Shown here: positions 1-7,968 of the stretch, one piece after another
Layout of the letters: each line of letters starts with the position of its first letter
Position numbering within the stretch: the stretch's first letter is position 1
Source: an uncultured Pseudomonadota bacterium
Lineage (GTDB): Bacteria > Pseudomonadota > Gammaproteobacteria > Methylococcales > Methylomonadaceae
Direction: 5' to 3'
Length of the DNA: 8,317 nt
Assembly (NCBI GenBank): GCA_903904275.1
Contig: CAIVBX010000077.1
Location: 1 to 8,317, forward strand
Notes under the pieces: generated by a model
Told to the model about the DNA's origin: nothing
Seen by the model: the letters and a program-made list of their open reading frames with translations, nothing else
Databases searched by the model: none
Translations under genes and position numbers: made by a program

Positions 1-1093
1 CTTCAATTTGCGGCGCATCTTTGCCGATTAAAATTACCGCTTTCGCTTTTGCTTGAATCACAGGCGCAAGTTCGTTCATGTCTTGCCCTTTGCCTTCGCC
101 ACCTGCAACTAAAATCACTTTTTCGTCGTAACCTTCGAGCGCGGCAATGCACGCGCCGATATTTGTAGCTTTGGAATCATTCACCCAGTTGATGCCATTT
201 TTAGTGCTGACTTTTTCCATTCGATGATGCAAGGCTTTGAAATGGCGAAGCGCATTTGCACACAGTTTTAAATCCAAACCAATTGCCAAACTCAGCGCAA
301 AAGCTGCAAGGGCATTCGCAACATTGTGTTTGCCTTCGAGCGGCAAGTCCGCAAGCGACATCAACACGTTTTCGTCGTGCATTAAATTTTGATTTGCTAA
401 ATGAAAATCGGCTTTTTGTTTAACTGAAAAAGTAAGTGTTTTACGGCTTTCATCGTGCATTACCGCAACCATTTCATCGTCGGCGTTTAAAACCATCACG
501 CCGTCGCCGCTAAAAATCACTTGTTTGGCTTGTGCATAATTTTCTAAATCATCATGACGGTCTAAATGGTCGGCTGAAATGTTTAAAACCGTTGCCGCTA
601 CGGCATTTAAAACGTGTGAGCGTTCAAGTTGAAAACTCGATAATTCCAAAACATATAAATCGGCTTTCGGGTTGAGCAAATCTAAAGCAGGTTTGCCTAA
701 ATTTCCGCCTACGCCCACATTTTTTCCGCACGCTCTCGCCATATCGCCGAGCATGGTGGTGACGGTACTTTTACCATTTGCACCTGTGATGCCAACGATT
801 GGCACATTCACAACGGCTGCAAATAAATCAATATCGCTGACTAACTTCGCACCAGAATTTAACGCGGCGGCAATTGTTGGTTCAGAAAGTGCAACGCCTG
901 GGCTAATTATTAAATGCGACGCGCCTTTGAACGTTTCAAATGTAAAAGGTTCTTTGCGACTGTCAACGGTTGAAAAAGGTAAGTTTTGCGATTGCAAAAA
1001 ATTCGCAACCGATGTTCCCGTAATGCCTTCTCCGACCACGATAATTTTTGCGTCAGGCGTTAAATCAAATTTTTCTTCTAAGATGTTTTTCAT
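1..1093 (-). CDS. murD: UDP-N-acetylmuramoyl-L-alanine--D-glutamate ligase MurD (3' end cut by window)
   Basis: Cytoplasmic ATP-dependent ligase that adds D-glutamate to UDP-MurNAc-L-Ala, the second amino acid of the peptidoglycan stem. I translated 364 codons from the ATG at 1093-1091; the frame runs off the left edge, so roughly 75 residues are missing compared with the 438-residue E. coli enzyme. Visible landmarks are an N-terminal Rossmann-like start (VVGEGITGTS, about residues 19-28), the ATP P-loop GITGANGKST (101-110), ELSSFQLE (about 150-157), SADHLDRH (173-180), the lysine expected to be carbamylated in YAQAK (K190), HHRME (289-293) and NDSKATN (305-311). These are the mid-domain and start of the C-terminal Mur ligase domain. 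The start lies 3 nt after the mraY stop, with a modest TTGAGA Shine-Dalgarno-like stretch inside the end of mraY, so translation is probably coupled. No internal stop or frameshift was seen. Identity is firm; only the C-terminus is unseen. Confidence 0.96.
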   Translation of the reverse strand, partial: MKNILEEKFDLTPDAKIIVVGEGITGTSVANFLQSQNLPFSTVDSRKEPFTFETFKGASHLIISPGVALSEPTIAAALNSGAKLVSDIDLFAAVVNVPIVGITGANGKSTVTTMLGDMARACGKNVGVGGNLGKPALDLLNPKADLYVLELSSFQLERSHVLNAVAATVLNISADHLDRHDDLENYAQAKQVIFSGDGVMVLNADDEMVAVMHDESRKTLTFSVKQKADFHLANQNLMHDENVLMSLADLPLEGKHNVANALAAFALSLAIGLDLKLCANALRHFKALHHRMEKVSTKNGINWVNDSKATNIGACIAALEGYDEKVILVAGGEGKGQDMNELAPVIQAKAKAVILIGKDAPQIE

Positions 1094-1096
1094 GAT

Positions 1097-2179
1097 TTAT
1101 CTCAACTTCAAGGTCGCCAAACCAATCAACACCAAAATTACGGTGATAATCCAAAAACGCACAATCACGCGCGGTTCAGGCCAGCCTTTGAGTTCAAAAT
1201 GATGATGAATCGGAGCCATTCTGAAAACACGCTTGCCTGTGGTTTTGAACGAAATGACTTGAATCATCACTGACAACGTTTCCATCACAAATACGCCGCC
1301 CATAATGACAAGCACGATTTCTTGACGAACCAAAACAGCTAATGTTCCAAGTGCTGCGCCTAATGCTAATGCACCCACATCGCCCATGAAAACCATCGCG
1401 GGATAAGTGTTGAACCATAAAAAACCTAAGCCTGCGCCGACTAATGCCGCGCAAAAAATGACTAATTCGCCTGCGTGCGGTAATGAAGGAATCGCTAGAT
1501 ATTGTGAAAACGTCGCGTGTCCTGACAAATACGCAAACACGCCTAAACCTGTTGCAACCATCACCGTCGGCATAATAGCCAAACCATCTAAACCGTCCGT
1601 TAAATTCACGGCGTTGCTCGTGCCGACAATCACGAAATAAACAAAAACCACATAAAACCAGCCCATATCAAATATAACGTCTTTGAAAAACGGCACAATC
1701 AATTGTGTTTCTGCTGGTAAAGTCGCTGTTTTAAACAAAAATAACGCTGCACCAAATCCGATAATCGATTGCCACAAATACTTTGAACGCGCCGAAAGAC
1801 CGTCACTGTTGCGTTTCATGACTTTTCGATAATCATCAATAAAACCAATTACTCCGTAACCTAGTGTCACAAGCAAAAGTACCCAAATGTAACGGTTGCT
1901 CAAATCCGCCCACAATAACGTCGTAATCGTCACCGCGACTAAAATCAATGCCCCACCCATCGTCGGCGTGCCTGCTTTTTCATAATGCGATTGAGGTCCA
2001 AGCTCACGAATACTTTGTCCGATTTTCTCGCGGCTGAGTTTGCGAATCATCCAAGGACCTATCAAAAACGAAATCAATAACGAAGTCAGCGTCGCCACAA
2101 TCACGCGAAACGTCAGATAATGAAAGACGTGAAAACCGCCATGAAAGCTAGTTAAGTAATCGGCGAAATAAAATAACAT
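1097..2179 (-). CDS. mraY: phospho-N-acetylmuramoyl-pentapeptide transferase MraY (lipid I synthase)
   Basis: Inner-membrane enzyme that transfers phospho-MurNAc-pentapeptide from UDP to undecaprenyl phosphate, giving lipid I, the first membrane step of peptidoglycan synthesis. The 360-residue length equals that of E. coli MraY. The catalytic aspartates are visible: D115-D116 in GFIDDYRK and D267 in VFMGDVG. Also present are NAVNLTDGLDGLA (189-201) and the HHH motif in MAPIHHHFEL (325-327). Hydrophobic segments recur along the chain at about 22-40, 71-92, 97-114, 132-150, 170-188, 198-219, 236-256, 262-282, 287-307 and 338-358, consistent with the ten transmembrane helices of the family. The ATG shares its A with the TGA stop of murF (TGATG, 1-nt overlap), and a GGAA about 10 nt upstream can serve as ribosome binding site. 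MraY is the target of several nucleoside antibiotics and of phage phiX174 lysis protein E, though nothing here shows sensitivity. Confidence 0.98.
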   Translation of the reverse strand: MLFYFADYLTSFHGGFHVFHYLTFRVIVATLTSLLISFLIGPWMIRKLSREKIGQSIRELGPQSHYEKAGTPTMGGALILVAVTITTLLWADLSNRYIWVLLLVTLGYGVIGFIDDYRKVMKRNSDGLSARSKYLWQSIIGFGAALFLFKTATLPAETQLIVPFFKDVIFDMGWFYVVFVYFVIVGTSNAVNLTDGLDGLAIMPTVMVATGLGVFAYLSGHATFSQYLAIPSLPHAGELVIFCAALVGAGLGFLWFNTYPAMVFMGDVGALALGAALGTLAVLVRQEIVLVIMGGVFVMETLSVMIQVISFKTTGKRVFRMAPIHHHFELKGWPEPRVIVRFWIITVILVLIGLATLKLR

Positions 2180-3546
2180 CAGTGTATTCCTGTGAATTCG
2201 GTTAAAGCGGCTGTCACATTTTCCATACGTTGTGAGCGCGAGCCTTTGATTAAAATGGTTTCGTTGCCCATTAATAAAGGCGTTACGGAATTTAATAATT
2301 CGGATTGTGTAGCGAAATGTGCTGCATTTTCACCAAAAGCGGCAACGGTTTTTTTAGTTAATTCGCCGACGGCGAATAAGCGTTTTACGCCGCTATTTTT
2401 CAAGGTTTCGCCCATTTCAAAATGTAATTTTTCAGTGTCGTCACCTAATTCACCAAATGCACCCAAAATTACCCAATGTTCACCTTCACATTTTTGCAAA
2501 ACATTCAATGCCGCCTGCAGCGACGCGGTGTTGGCATTGTAAGTGTCGTTGATAATCGTGCTGCCTTTGTGTCCATGTAAAAGTTGCAAACGACCTTTCA
2601 CGGACGACATTGATTCTAAACCCTGTTTGATTTGCTTAAGCGTAATACCTAATGCTGACGTTGCAGCCGTTGCCGCAAGTGCATTTAGAACATTGTGATT
2701 TCCAGCAAGCGGCAGATTGACGCTGATTTTTCCATCAGAGCAAATCAAATCAAAATGGGTTAGAAATTGGTGGTTTTCAATTTTTACAACGATATTTTCA
2801 GCCCGAATATCCGAATTTTCATGCAAGCCAAATGTGATAATTTTTTGTGAACCAGCGAGATTTTGCCAATAATCAAAAAACGTATCGTCCCGATTTAATA
2901 CAGCTACGCCATTTTCGTTGAGCGTTTCAATGATTTCACCTTTCGTTTTTGCTACGCCGTTCAAATCACCAAAACCTTCTAAATGTGCCGCACCAACATT
3001 CGTAATGACGACTACGTCAGCGTTTGCCAAACGACTTGTATAAGCGATTTCGCCAATGTGATTTGCTCCAATTTCAATGACGGCAAAACGATTTTCAGGC
3101 GAAAGTTTTAATAACGTTAATGGCACGCCAATGTCATTATTTAAATTGCCTTGCGTGAAAAGTACGTTGTTATTCATGTTCAAAATCGTGGCAAGCATTT
3201 CTTTTGTTGTTGTTTTGCCGTTACTGCCTGTTACACCAACGATTTTTGCAGGCATTTTTTCACGCCATTTTTTTGCTAATTCACTGAGCGCAGAATGCGT
3301 ATTTTTGACTAAAACTTGTGACAAATCGGTTTCTAATTTTTTATGCGTTAAAATAGCCATCGCGCCCGCAGCTTTTGCAGAATCAACAAAATCATGACCA
3401 TCGAAATTTTTACCTGTAATCGCAATATAAAGATTTCCCGTTTGCAATGTGCGCGTGTCGATGCTTACGCCTGATATTTCAGCATCTGCGCCAATTAACG
3501 TGCCGTTCAAATTTTCTGCAATCTGGCTTAACGTCATTTTTATCAT
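2179..3546 (-). CDS. murF: UDP-N-acetylmuramoyl-tripeptide--D-alanyl-D-alanine ligase MurF
   Basis: Cytoplasmic ATP-dependent ligase that adds the D-Ala-D-Ala dipeptide to UDP-MurNAc-tripeptide, completing the pentapeptide precursor. From the chosen start it is 455 residues, close to the 452 of E. coli MurF. Landmarks are SIDTR in the N-terminal uridine-binding domain (28-32), P-loop GVTGSNGKTT (104-113), EIGANHIGEI (158-167), the KTKGEI stretch with the expected carbamyl-lysine region (200-205), GNHNVLNAL (292-300), NDTYNAN (333-339), GAFGELG (362-368) and a C-terminal KGSRSQRME. An in-frame ATG exists at 3573, but the start at 3546 is preferred. It makes a 4-nt ATGA overlap with the murE stop, has GGGG about 6 nt upstream, and yields MIKMTLSQ, which aligns with the E. 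coli start MISVTLSQ. An ATG three codons further in (3537) is a less likely alternative. Confidence 0.97.
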   Translation of the reverse strand: MIKMTLSQIAENLNGTLIGADAEISGVSIDTRTLQTGNLYIAITGKNFDGHDFVDSAKAAGAMAILTHKKLETDLSQVLVKNTHSALSELAKKWREKMPAKIVGVTGSNGKTTTKEMLATILNMNNNVLFTQGNLNNDIGVPLTLLKLSPENRFAVIEIGANHIGEIAYTSRLANADVVVITNVGAAHLEGFGDLNGVAKTKGEIIETLNENGVAVLNRDDTFFDYWQNLAGSQKIITFGLHENSDIRAENIVVKIENHQFLTHFDLICSDGKISVNLPLAGNHNVLNALAATAATSALGITLKQIKQGLESMSSVKGRLQLLHGHKGSTIINDTYNANTASLQAALNVLQKCEGEHWVILGAFGELGDDTEKLHFEMGETLKNSGVKRLFAVGELTKKTVAAFGENAAHFATQSELLNSVTPLLMGNETILIKGSRSQRMENVTAALTEFTGIH

Positions 3547-4997
3547 GCTTGCCCCAGTATTTTTTTGACGCATTCCGCATCGCTGAAAGGTGATTTTTCA
3601 CCGTTAATTTCCTGATAGTCTTCGTGACCTTTGCCTGCACACACAACGCAATCCCCCGCGTCGGCGTGTTCAATAGCGCGTTGAATTGCTCTTTCACGGT
3701 CATAAATTACTTTTGCTTCGTTGTTGAAAAATCCACTCAAAATATCTTCAATAATGTCTTCGCTGGCTTCAAAACGTGGGTTGTCGTCGGTGATAATCAC
3801 ATGATCGGCAAATTCTTCGGCAACACGTCCCATTTGAGCGCGTTTGCCTTTGTCACGATTGCCCCCGCAACCAAAAACAACACTTAATTTTCCTTTTGTG
3901 TGCGCTCGCAAACTGCCTAAAACTTTTTCAAGCGCGTCGGGCGTGTGTGCGTAATCCACAATGACAAGCGGTTGATTATTTTTACCGCCAAATTTTTCCA
4001 TGCGTCCCATGACAGGTTTTAAATTTGTTAATCGTTGCGCTGCGTCGTTTAACTCAATGCCTAACTTCAACATTGTTGCCAACACGCACAACACATTTTC
4101 TAAATTAAATTTACCAATTAGAGGAACGTGACACGTCTGTTTTTGATTTTGCCAAATCACGTCAAATTCAATACCACTTAAATTTAAGTCGATATTTTCT
4201 GCGGCTAAAATTTGACCGCATGGTGCGATTGTATTTTTTGTTGTAACGCCAATTATCTCGATATTTTCAGGAATTGCGGCAATAATTTTGTCACTCATAC
4301 CATCATCTAAATTGATAACCGCAAATTCCAAATTTGGCGCGTGGAACAGTTTTAATTTTGTTTCTAAATACGCTTCGAGCGTGCCGTGGTAATCCAAATG
4401 GTCGCGGCTGAAATTGGTGAAAATCGCACCTTTGAATTGCACACCATTCACGCGACCTTGCGCTAAACCGTGTGAAGACACTTCCATTGCCACGTTTTCA
4501 CAACCATCATTTTTCAAGGTTGCGAGCATTTTTTGAACAGTTAACGCATCAGGCGTGGTGTTTAACGTTTCTTGTAAATTGTCGATTTTGCCCCAACCGA
4601 TTGTGCCAATTACACCGCAGTTTTCTAACGCTTGCGCTAAGAATTGACTGCAAGATGTTTTGCCATTTGTGCCTGTAATGCCGATGACGTTCATTTTGTG
4701 AGAAGGATTACCGTAAAAACGTGTTGCAATTTCACCTACGTTTACGGCTAAATTTTCAACAGGGATTTTTAAAACGGTTGAATCCGCAAGAATTTCATCT
4801 GCTAATTTTACATCTTCGCTATCAAATAAAATTGCAATCGCGCCTTTTTCAATCGCTGCTTTGGCATAATTTAAACCGTGATGATTCGCGCCTTTTAAAG
4901 CAATAAAAACGCTATTTTCTGCAACATCGTTGCTATTTAGCGTTAAATTTGAAATAGTTAAATCGCTGTCAAAATTGAGTAATTCGCAGATTTTCAT
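3543..4997 (-). CDS. murE: UDP-N-acetylmuramoyl-L-alanyl-D-glutamate--2,6-diaminopimelate ligase MurE
   Basis: Cytoplasmic ATP-dependent ligase that adds the third stem-peptide residue. The DNPR motif (residues 405-408) is the established signature of enzymes that use meso-diaminopimelate rather than lysine, which fits a Gram-negative cell wall. The 484-residue protein shows P-loop GITGTNGKTS (106-115), TTPDAL (147-152), EVSSHGLAQGRV (172-183), NFSRDHLDYHG (195-205), a lysine in ETKLKLF (K214) at the position usually carbamylated, GRMEKF (331-336), DYAHTPDALE (348-357), GCGGNRDKGKR (376-386) and GKGHED (455-460). Length is near the 495 of E. coli MurE. One oddity is that the N-terminal uridine-binding motif, TLDSR in E. 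coli, reads TLNSN here, although the serine is kept. The ATG overlaps the ftsI stop by 1 nt (TAATG) and the TGA stop lies within the murF ATGA overlap. Confidence 0.97.
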   Translation of the reverse strand: MKICELLNFDSDLTISNLTLNSNDVAENSVFIALKGANHHGLNYAKAAIEKGAIAILFDSEDVKLADEILADSTVLKIPVENLAVNVGEIATRFYGNPSHKMNVIGITGTNGKTSCSQFLAQALENCGVIGTIGWGKIDNLQETLNTTPDALTVQKMLATLKNDGCENVAMEVSSHGLAQGRVNGVQFKGAIFTNFSRDHLDYHGTLEAYLETKLKLFHAPNLEFAVINLDDGMSDKIIAAIPENIEIIGVTTKNTIAPCGQILAAENIDLNLSGIEFDVIWQNQKQTCHVPLIGKFNLENVLCVLATMLKLGIELNDAAQRLTNLKPVMGRMEKFGGKNNQPLVIVDYAHTPDALEKVLGSLRAHTKGKLSVVFGCGGNRDKGKRAQMGRVAEEFADHVIITDDNPRFEASEDIIEDILSGFFNNEAKVIYDRERAIQRAIEHADAGDCVVCAGKGHEDYQEINGEKSPFSDAECVKKILGQA

Positions 4998-6721
4998 TAG
5001 TTTTTACCCATCAATAAAACTGGCATATTATCGGATTGGTCAGGAGCGACTTCGAGAATTCGTAACGCGCCACTCATGACTTTTGAAAAAACTGGCGCGG
5101 AGACAATTCCGCCATAATACTGACCTGCTGAAGGTTCATCAATCATAACTGTAATAATTAAACGTGGGTTGCTCGCGGGTGCCATTCCCGCAAATACTGA
5201 AAAATAACTGTTTTCAACATAGCCGCCAGCGCCTGCTTTTTTGACCGTTCCTGTTTTACCTGCAACGCTGTAACCATCAACTCGCGCTTCGTAAGCTGTT
5301 CCATCTTTTTGAATAACCGTTTCCATCATCGCACGAACACTTTTTGCGGTGCGAGTTGTAAAAATGCGTTTCGGTTCGGGGTCTTCGTCGCGTTTGAATA
5401 AACTAACCGAATGCAAAATACCGTTATCCGCCAACGCGGTGTAAGAACGTGCAAGTTGTAATGCCGTCACGTTCAAACCATAACCAAATGAAAGCGTGGC
5501 GCGGTCAAATGGTTTCCATTGCGAATAATCAAGCAAGTTCCCGCTGGCTTCGGTTGGAAATCCTGACGCGGTTGATTCACCGAAACCAAGTTGGCGATAC
5601 ACTTCCCAAAAATACTTTGGCGGCATTCGTAACGCCATTTGACTAACCGCGATATTACTGGATTTTTTGATAACGCCTGTTAAATCCAGCGTGCCGTAAT
5701 TATGAACGTCTTTCACAACATGTGTACCAATTTCAAAACTGCCGTTGGTTTCAAACATTTCGTCTGGACGAACATAGTGACCATCTAACGCTGCCGCGAC
5801 AACAAACGGTTTAACCGTCGAACCAGGTTCAAAAATATCTGTTAAAGCGCGATTGCGATACAAATTTTCTTTCAAACTTTTACGAACATTTGGATTAAAA
5901 GAGGGTTGATTTACCGCGGCTAGAATTTCACCATTTTTTGCATCTAAAACCACGAGTGACGCGGATTTCGCATGATTGATGGCAACCGCGTGGGCTAATT
6001 CTCGATACGCTAAATACTGAATACGTTGGTCAATACTGAGTTCTAACGTTTTACCTGCAATTGGTTCTTTGATATTTTCAACGTCATCGATAATTTGGCG
6101 TTTTCCATCACGAATAACACGCTTACTTCCCGCGACACCTCGTAATAAATGATCGTAAGCGGCTTCTAAACCTTCTTGCCCTTTATCATCTAAATCGGTG
6201 AATCCAATTAAATGCGCTGCAACGCCACCTGTTGGATAAAAACGTTTAAATTCGCGTTCTGAATACACGCCTGTAAGTTTTAAATTTTTCACTTGGTCAG
6301 CTAAATTCGGGCTTATTTGCCGCGCTAAATAAGCAAATTGTTTGTGTGGGTCGGTTAAATACTCTTCAATTTTGCCATCTTCTAAACTCAATAAACGATT
6401 AAGTTGTTTAATTTGTTGGCGTGTGGCGGTGACTTTAAATTCTTGCGGGTTAATCCAAATCGATTCCACAGGCGTACTAATCGCAAGTGGCGCACCATTT
6501 CTATCTCGAATCATGCCGCGATATGCAGGCACTGGCACTTCACTAACGTGACGCATATCGCCTTCTTTTTGCAGGAATTCTTTGTCAAAAACCTGTAAAT
6601 CGACGGCTTTATAAACCAAAATCGCCATGCAAAATAAAATTGCACCTAAAACTACACGCCGACGTTTTGAATAATCGCGTGGTAATAAAGTCGCTTCGTT
6701 TTTATAGCGGCGGTATTTCAT
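4997..6721 (-). CDS. ftsI: septal peptidoglycan transpeptidase FtsI (PBP3)
   Basis: Divisome class B penicillin-binding protein: a DD-transpeptidase that cross-links new septal peptidoglycan in the periplasm, working with the glycosyltransferase FtsW. The 574-residue product (E. coli 588) has a basic cytoplasmic N-terminus, one membrane anchor at about 22-41, and the dimerisation/pedestal signature RGMIRDRNG (68-76). The three catalytic transpeptidase motifs are intact: SxxK with nucleophile S301 and K304 (STVKPF), SxN as S354-S355-N356, and KTGT at 489-492. All are in the expected order and spacing, so the enzyme should be active and bind beta-lactams. The start shares a nucleotide with the ftsL stop (TAATG). 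There is no good Shine-Dalgarno sequence ahead of it, which suggests translation is coupled to ftsL. Monofunctional PBP3 is favoured over PBP2 or a bifunctional PBP by the dcw position and the absence of a glycosyltransferase domain. Confidence 0.97.
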   Translation of the reverse strand: MKYRRYKNEATLLPRDYSKRRRVVLGAILFCMAILVYKAVDLQVFDKEFLQKEGDMRHVSEVPVPAYRGMIRDRNGAPLAISTPVESIWINPQEFKVTATRQQIKQLNRLLSLEDGKIEEYLTDPHKQFAYLARQISPNLADQVKNLKLTGVYSEREFKRFYPTGGVAAHLIGFTDLDDKGQEGLEAAYDHLLRGVAGSKRVIRDGKRQIIDDVENIKEPIAGKTLELSIDQRIQYLAYRELAHAVAINHAKSASLVVLDAKNGEILAAVNQPSFNPNVRKSLKENLYRNRALTDIFEPGSTVKPFVVAAALDGHYVRPDEMFETNGSFEIGTHVVKDVHNYGTLDLTGVIKKSSNIAVSQMALRMPPKYFWEVYRQLGFGESTASGFPTEASGNLLDYSQWKPFDRATLSFGYGLNVTALQLARSYTALADNGILHSVSLFKRDEDPEPKRIFTTRTAKSVRAMMETVIQKDGTAYEARVDGYSVAGKTGTVKKAGAGGYVENSYFSVFAGMAPASNPRLIITVMIDEPSAGQYYGGIVSAPVFSKVMSGALRILEVAPDQSDNMPVLLMGKN

Positions 6722-6987
6722 TAGGGTTTGATATAAATGATTTTTTCGCGTGCGGGTAGCACTAATTTCAACTGTTCCCGCGCGACTTGTTCAACGCGAT
6801 TTTGTTCGGCAAGTGTAGTCAGTTCAAGTTGTAATTGTCCCCACACGACTTCGTATTGGTCTAAGGCTTTTTCGTGTTTTTGAATTTCGATGAAAATTAA
6901 GCGCGAATTATATTTTTTATAAATCACCATCAACGCCGATATAAGCAGCGCAGAAATCAAAATACTCATTCCGAAAAAGCGTAACAT
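6721..6987 (-). CDS. ftsL: cell division protein FtsL
   Basis: Small bitopic inner-membrane protein of the divisome. In the known family it forms a complex with FtsB and FtsQ and takes part in activating FtsW-FtsI. The 88-residue product has a hydrophobic helix at about residues 4-23, then a charged heptad-like helix (about 27-70, rich in Leu, Ile, Val, Glu, Gln and Lys) suited to the periplasmic coiled coil, and a short tail ending IIYIKP. The sequence is poorly conserved, as is usual for FtsL, so the call rests on size, topology and position between rsmH and ftsI. It is shorter than E. coli FtsL (121 residues), with almost no cytoplasmic tail before the membrane helix. No in-frame ATG, GTG or TTG was found in about 50 nt upstream. 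The ATG lies 5 nt after the rsmH stop, with no clear Shine-Dalgarno sequence. Confidence 0.92.
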   Translation of the reverse strand: MLRFFGMSILISALLISALMVIYKKYNSRLIFIEIQKHEKALDQYEVVWGQLQLELTTLAEQNRVEQVAREQLKLVLPAREKIIYIKP

Positions 6988-6992
6988 AAAAA

Positions 6993-7919
6993 TTAAACTC
7001 GTTCTGCAACACGCAAAACCGCACTGCGTGAACGCGAATTTTGTGCGATTTCTTCAGCTGTTGGTTTTATGGCTTTGCTTAACACGTTTAAAACGCCTTT
7101 TTCGATGTCTGCTTCTTTGATGGGTAATTTACCAACGTTACGTTTTACACCAGATTCGTCACGCATGAAACGTTTAACAATTCGGTCTTCAAGCGAATGA
7201 AACGAAATTACGACTAATCTACCGTTTGAATTTAATAAATTTTTGGCTTGTTTTAAGACTAATTCCAATTCACCTAATTCGTTATTTACCGCAATCCGAA
7301 TTGCCTGAAAACTGCGAGTTGCGGGGTGTTTGTGTTTTTCACGAAACGGAATGGTATCTTCAATCAATTTTGCTAGTTGACGTGTGGTTTCAATGGGTTG
7401 TGTGGCTCGTGTTGTAATAATTGCATTAGCAATACGTCGTGCAAAACGTTCTTCTCCATAATCAAATAAAACTTGAACTAATGCTTTTTCGTCGATTTGT
7501 GAAAGCCATTGCGCGGCAGATAAACCTTGCGTTATATCCATTCGCATATCGAGTGCGCCATCGTTCATAAAACTAAAACCGCGCGTTTCGTCGTCTAATT
7601 GCGGTGAAGAAACGCCTAAATCAAGCAAAATGCCGTTGATTTTTCCATTTAAATTTAAATTTGTGACCACTTTTTCCATTTCAGAAAATGGCGCGTGAAC
7701 CAACTTAAAACGTGAATCTTGCGATAATTTTTGAGCGCGTTCACAGTTAATTGCAGTTTCGTCACGGTCAAAAGCAATCAATCGTCCATTTTTGCCAAGT
7801 GCTTTTAAAATACGTTGGCTGTGTCCACCACGTCCGAATGTTCCATCTATATAAACTCCATCTCCTTTGGTTGATAAATGGTGCAATGCTTCTTCGAGCA
7901 TCACGGATAAATGGGTCAT
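6993..7919 (-). CDS. rsmH: 16S rRNA (cytosine(1402)-N(4))-methyltransferase RsmH (MraW)
   Basis: S-adenosylmethionine-dependent methyltransferase that makes the N4-methyl of m4Cm1402 in the decoding centre of 16S rRNA. The 308-residue product (E. coli 313) has the SAM-binding motif GTFGRGGHS (26-34), the acidic DRDE (51-54), LLDLGVSSPQLD (98-109), RGFSF (113-117), LDMRMD (123-128), HPATRSFQAIRIAVNNEL (198-215), SFHSLEDRIVKRF (239-251) and the C-terminal RSRSAVLRVAER (296-307), all typical of the family. It heads the operon here, because mraZ, which normally precedes it, is absent. The start is ATG at 7919-7917. The only nearby Shine-Dalgarno candidate is GGAAAA, 9-14 nt upstream, and it sits inside a perfect 12-bp palindrome (7922-7933). 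The stop is 5 nt before ftsL. Confidence 0.97.
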   Translation of the reverse strand: MTHLSVMLEEALHHLSTKGDGVYIDGTFGRGGHSQRILKALGKNGRLIAFDRDETAINCERAQKLSQDSRFKLVHAPFSEMEKVVTNLNLNGKINGILLDLGVSSPQLDDETRGFSFMNDGALDMRMDITQGLSAAQWLSQIDEKALVQVLFDYGEERFARRIANAIITTRATQPIETTRQLAKLIEDTIPFREKHKHPATRSFQAIRIAVNNELGELELVLKQAKNLLNSNGRLVVISFHSLEDRIVKRFMRDESGVKRNVGKLPIKEADIEKGVLNVLSKAIKPTAEEIAQNSRSRSAVLRVAERV

Positions 7920-7921
7920 TA

Positions 7922-7933
7922 GGAAAATTTTCC
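7922..7933. repeat. perfect 12-bp palindrome GGAAAATTTTCC over the rsmH ribosome binding site
   Basis: The 12 bases read the same on both strands and lie 3 to 14 nt upstream of the rsmH ATG. The left half on the minus strand (GGAAAA) is the only plausible Shine-Dalgarno element for rsmH. The symmetry could be a protein-binding site on DNA, or the sequence could pair within or between RNAs and hide the ribosome binding site. Without a loop it would make a poor intramolecular hairpin. An AT-rich palindrome of this size can also occur by chance. The palindrome is certain; its function is not. Confidence 0.5.
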
Positions 7934-7949
7934 GTTGTTAAAAAGCTAT

Positions 7950-7968
7950 AAAAAAAGCCCTATCGGGC
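7950..7968 (-). terminator. terminator-like hairpin with U7 tract between rnpB and rsmH
   Basis: On the minus strand GCCC-GATA-GGGC (7968-7957) is followed directly by seven T residues (7956-7950), the layout of a short Rho-independent terminator. The GC stem has only 4 bp and does not extend well (a C-U mismatch comes next), so it is probably weak. It is the only intrinsic-terminator candidate downstream of rnpB, about 155 nt past the mature 3' end. It also lies about 8 nt after the transcription start expected from the promoter at 7983-8011, so it would fall in the 5' leader of the dcw mRNA. It points only to the minus strand, since no T tract follows it in the plus direction. Confidence 0.55.

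Noticed and set aside
672..1202. Open frame of 176 codons on the plus strand
   Set aside because: It is antisense to murD and the end of mraY, both of which have unambiguous family motifs. The translation is low in complexity and resembles no family I know, so it is a shadow of the sense codons.
3547..3573. Earlier in-frame ATG for murF at 3573, adding 9 residues
   Set aside because: It would overlap murE by 31 nt. The ATG at 3546 makes a standard ATGA overlap, has a GGGG ribosome binding site and matches the E. coli MurF N-terminus.
7018..7025. ACCGCACT, resembling the Pasteurellaceae DNA uptake word (AAGTGCGGT reversed)
   Set aside because: It is a single imperfect copy inside the conserved end of rsmH. 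I did not see it repeated in the window.
7751..7951. Plus-strand open frame of 66 codons reaching from rsmH into the intergenic gap
   Set aside because: It is mostly antisense to the SAM-binding region of rsmH and has no recognisable domain.
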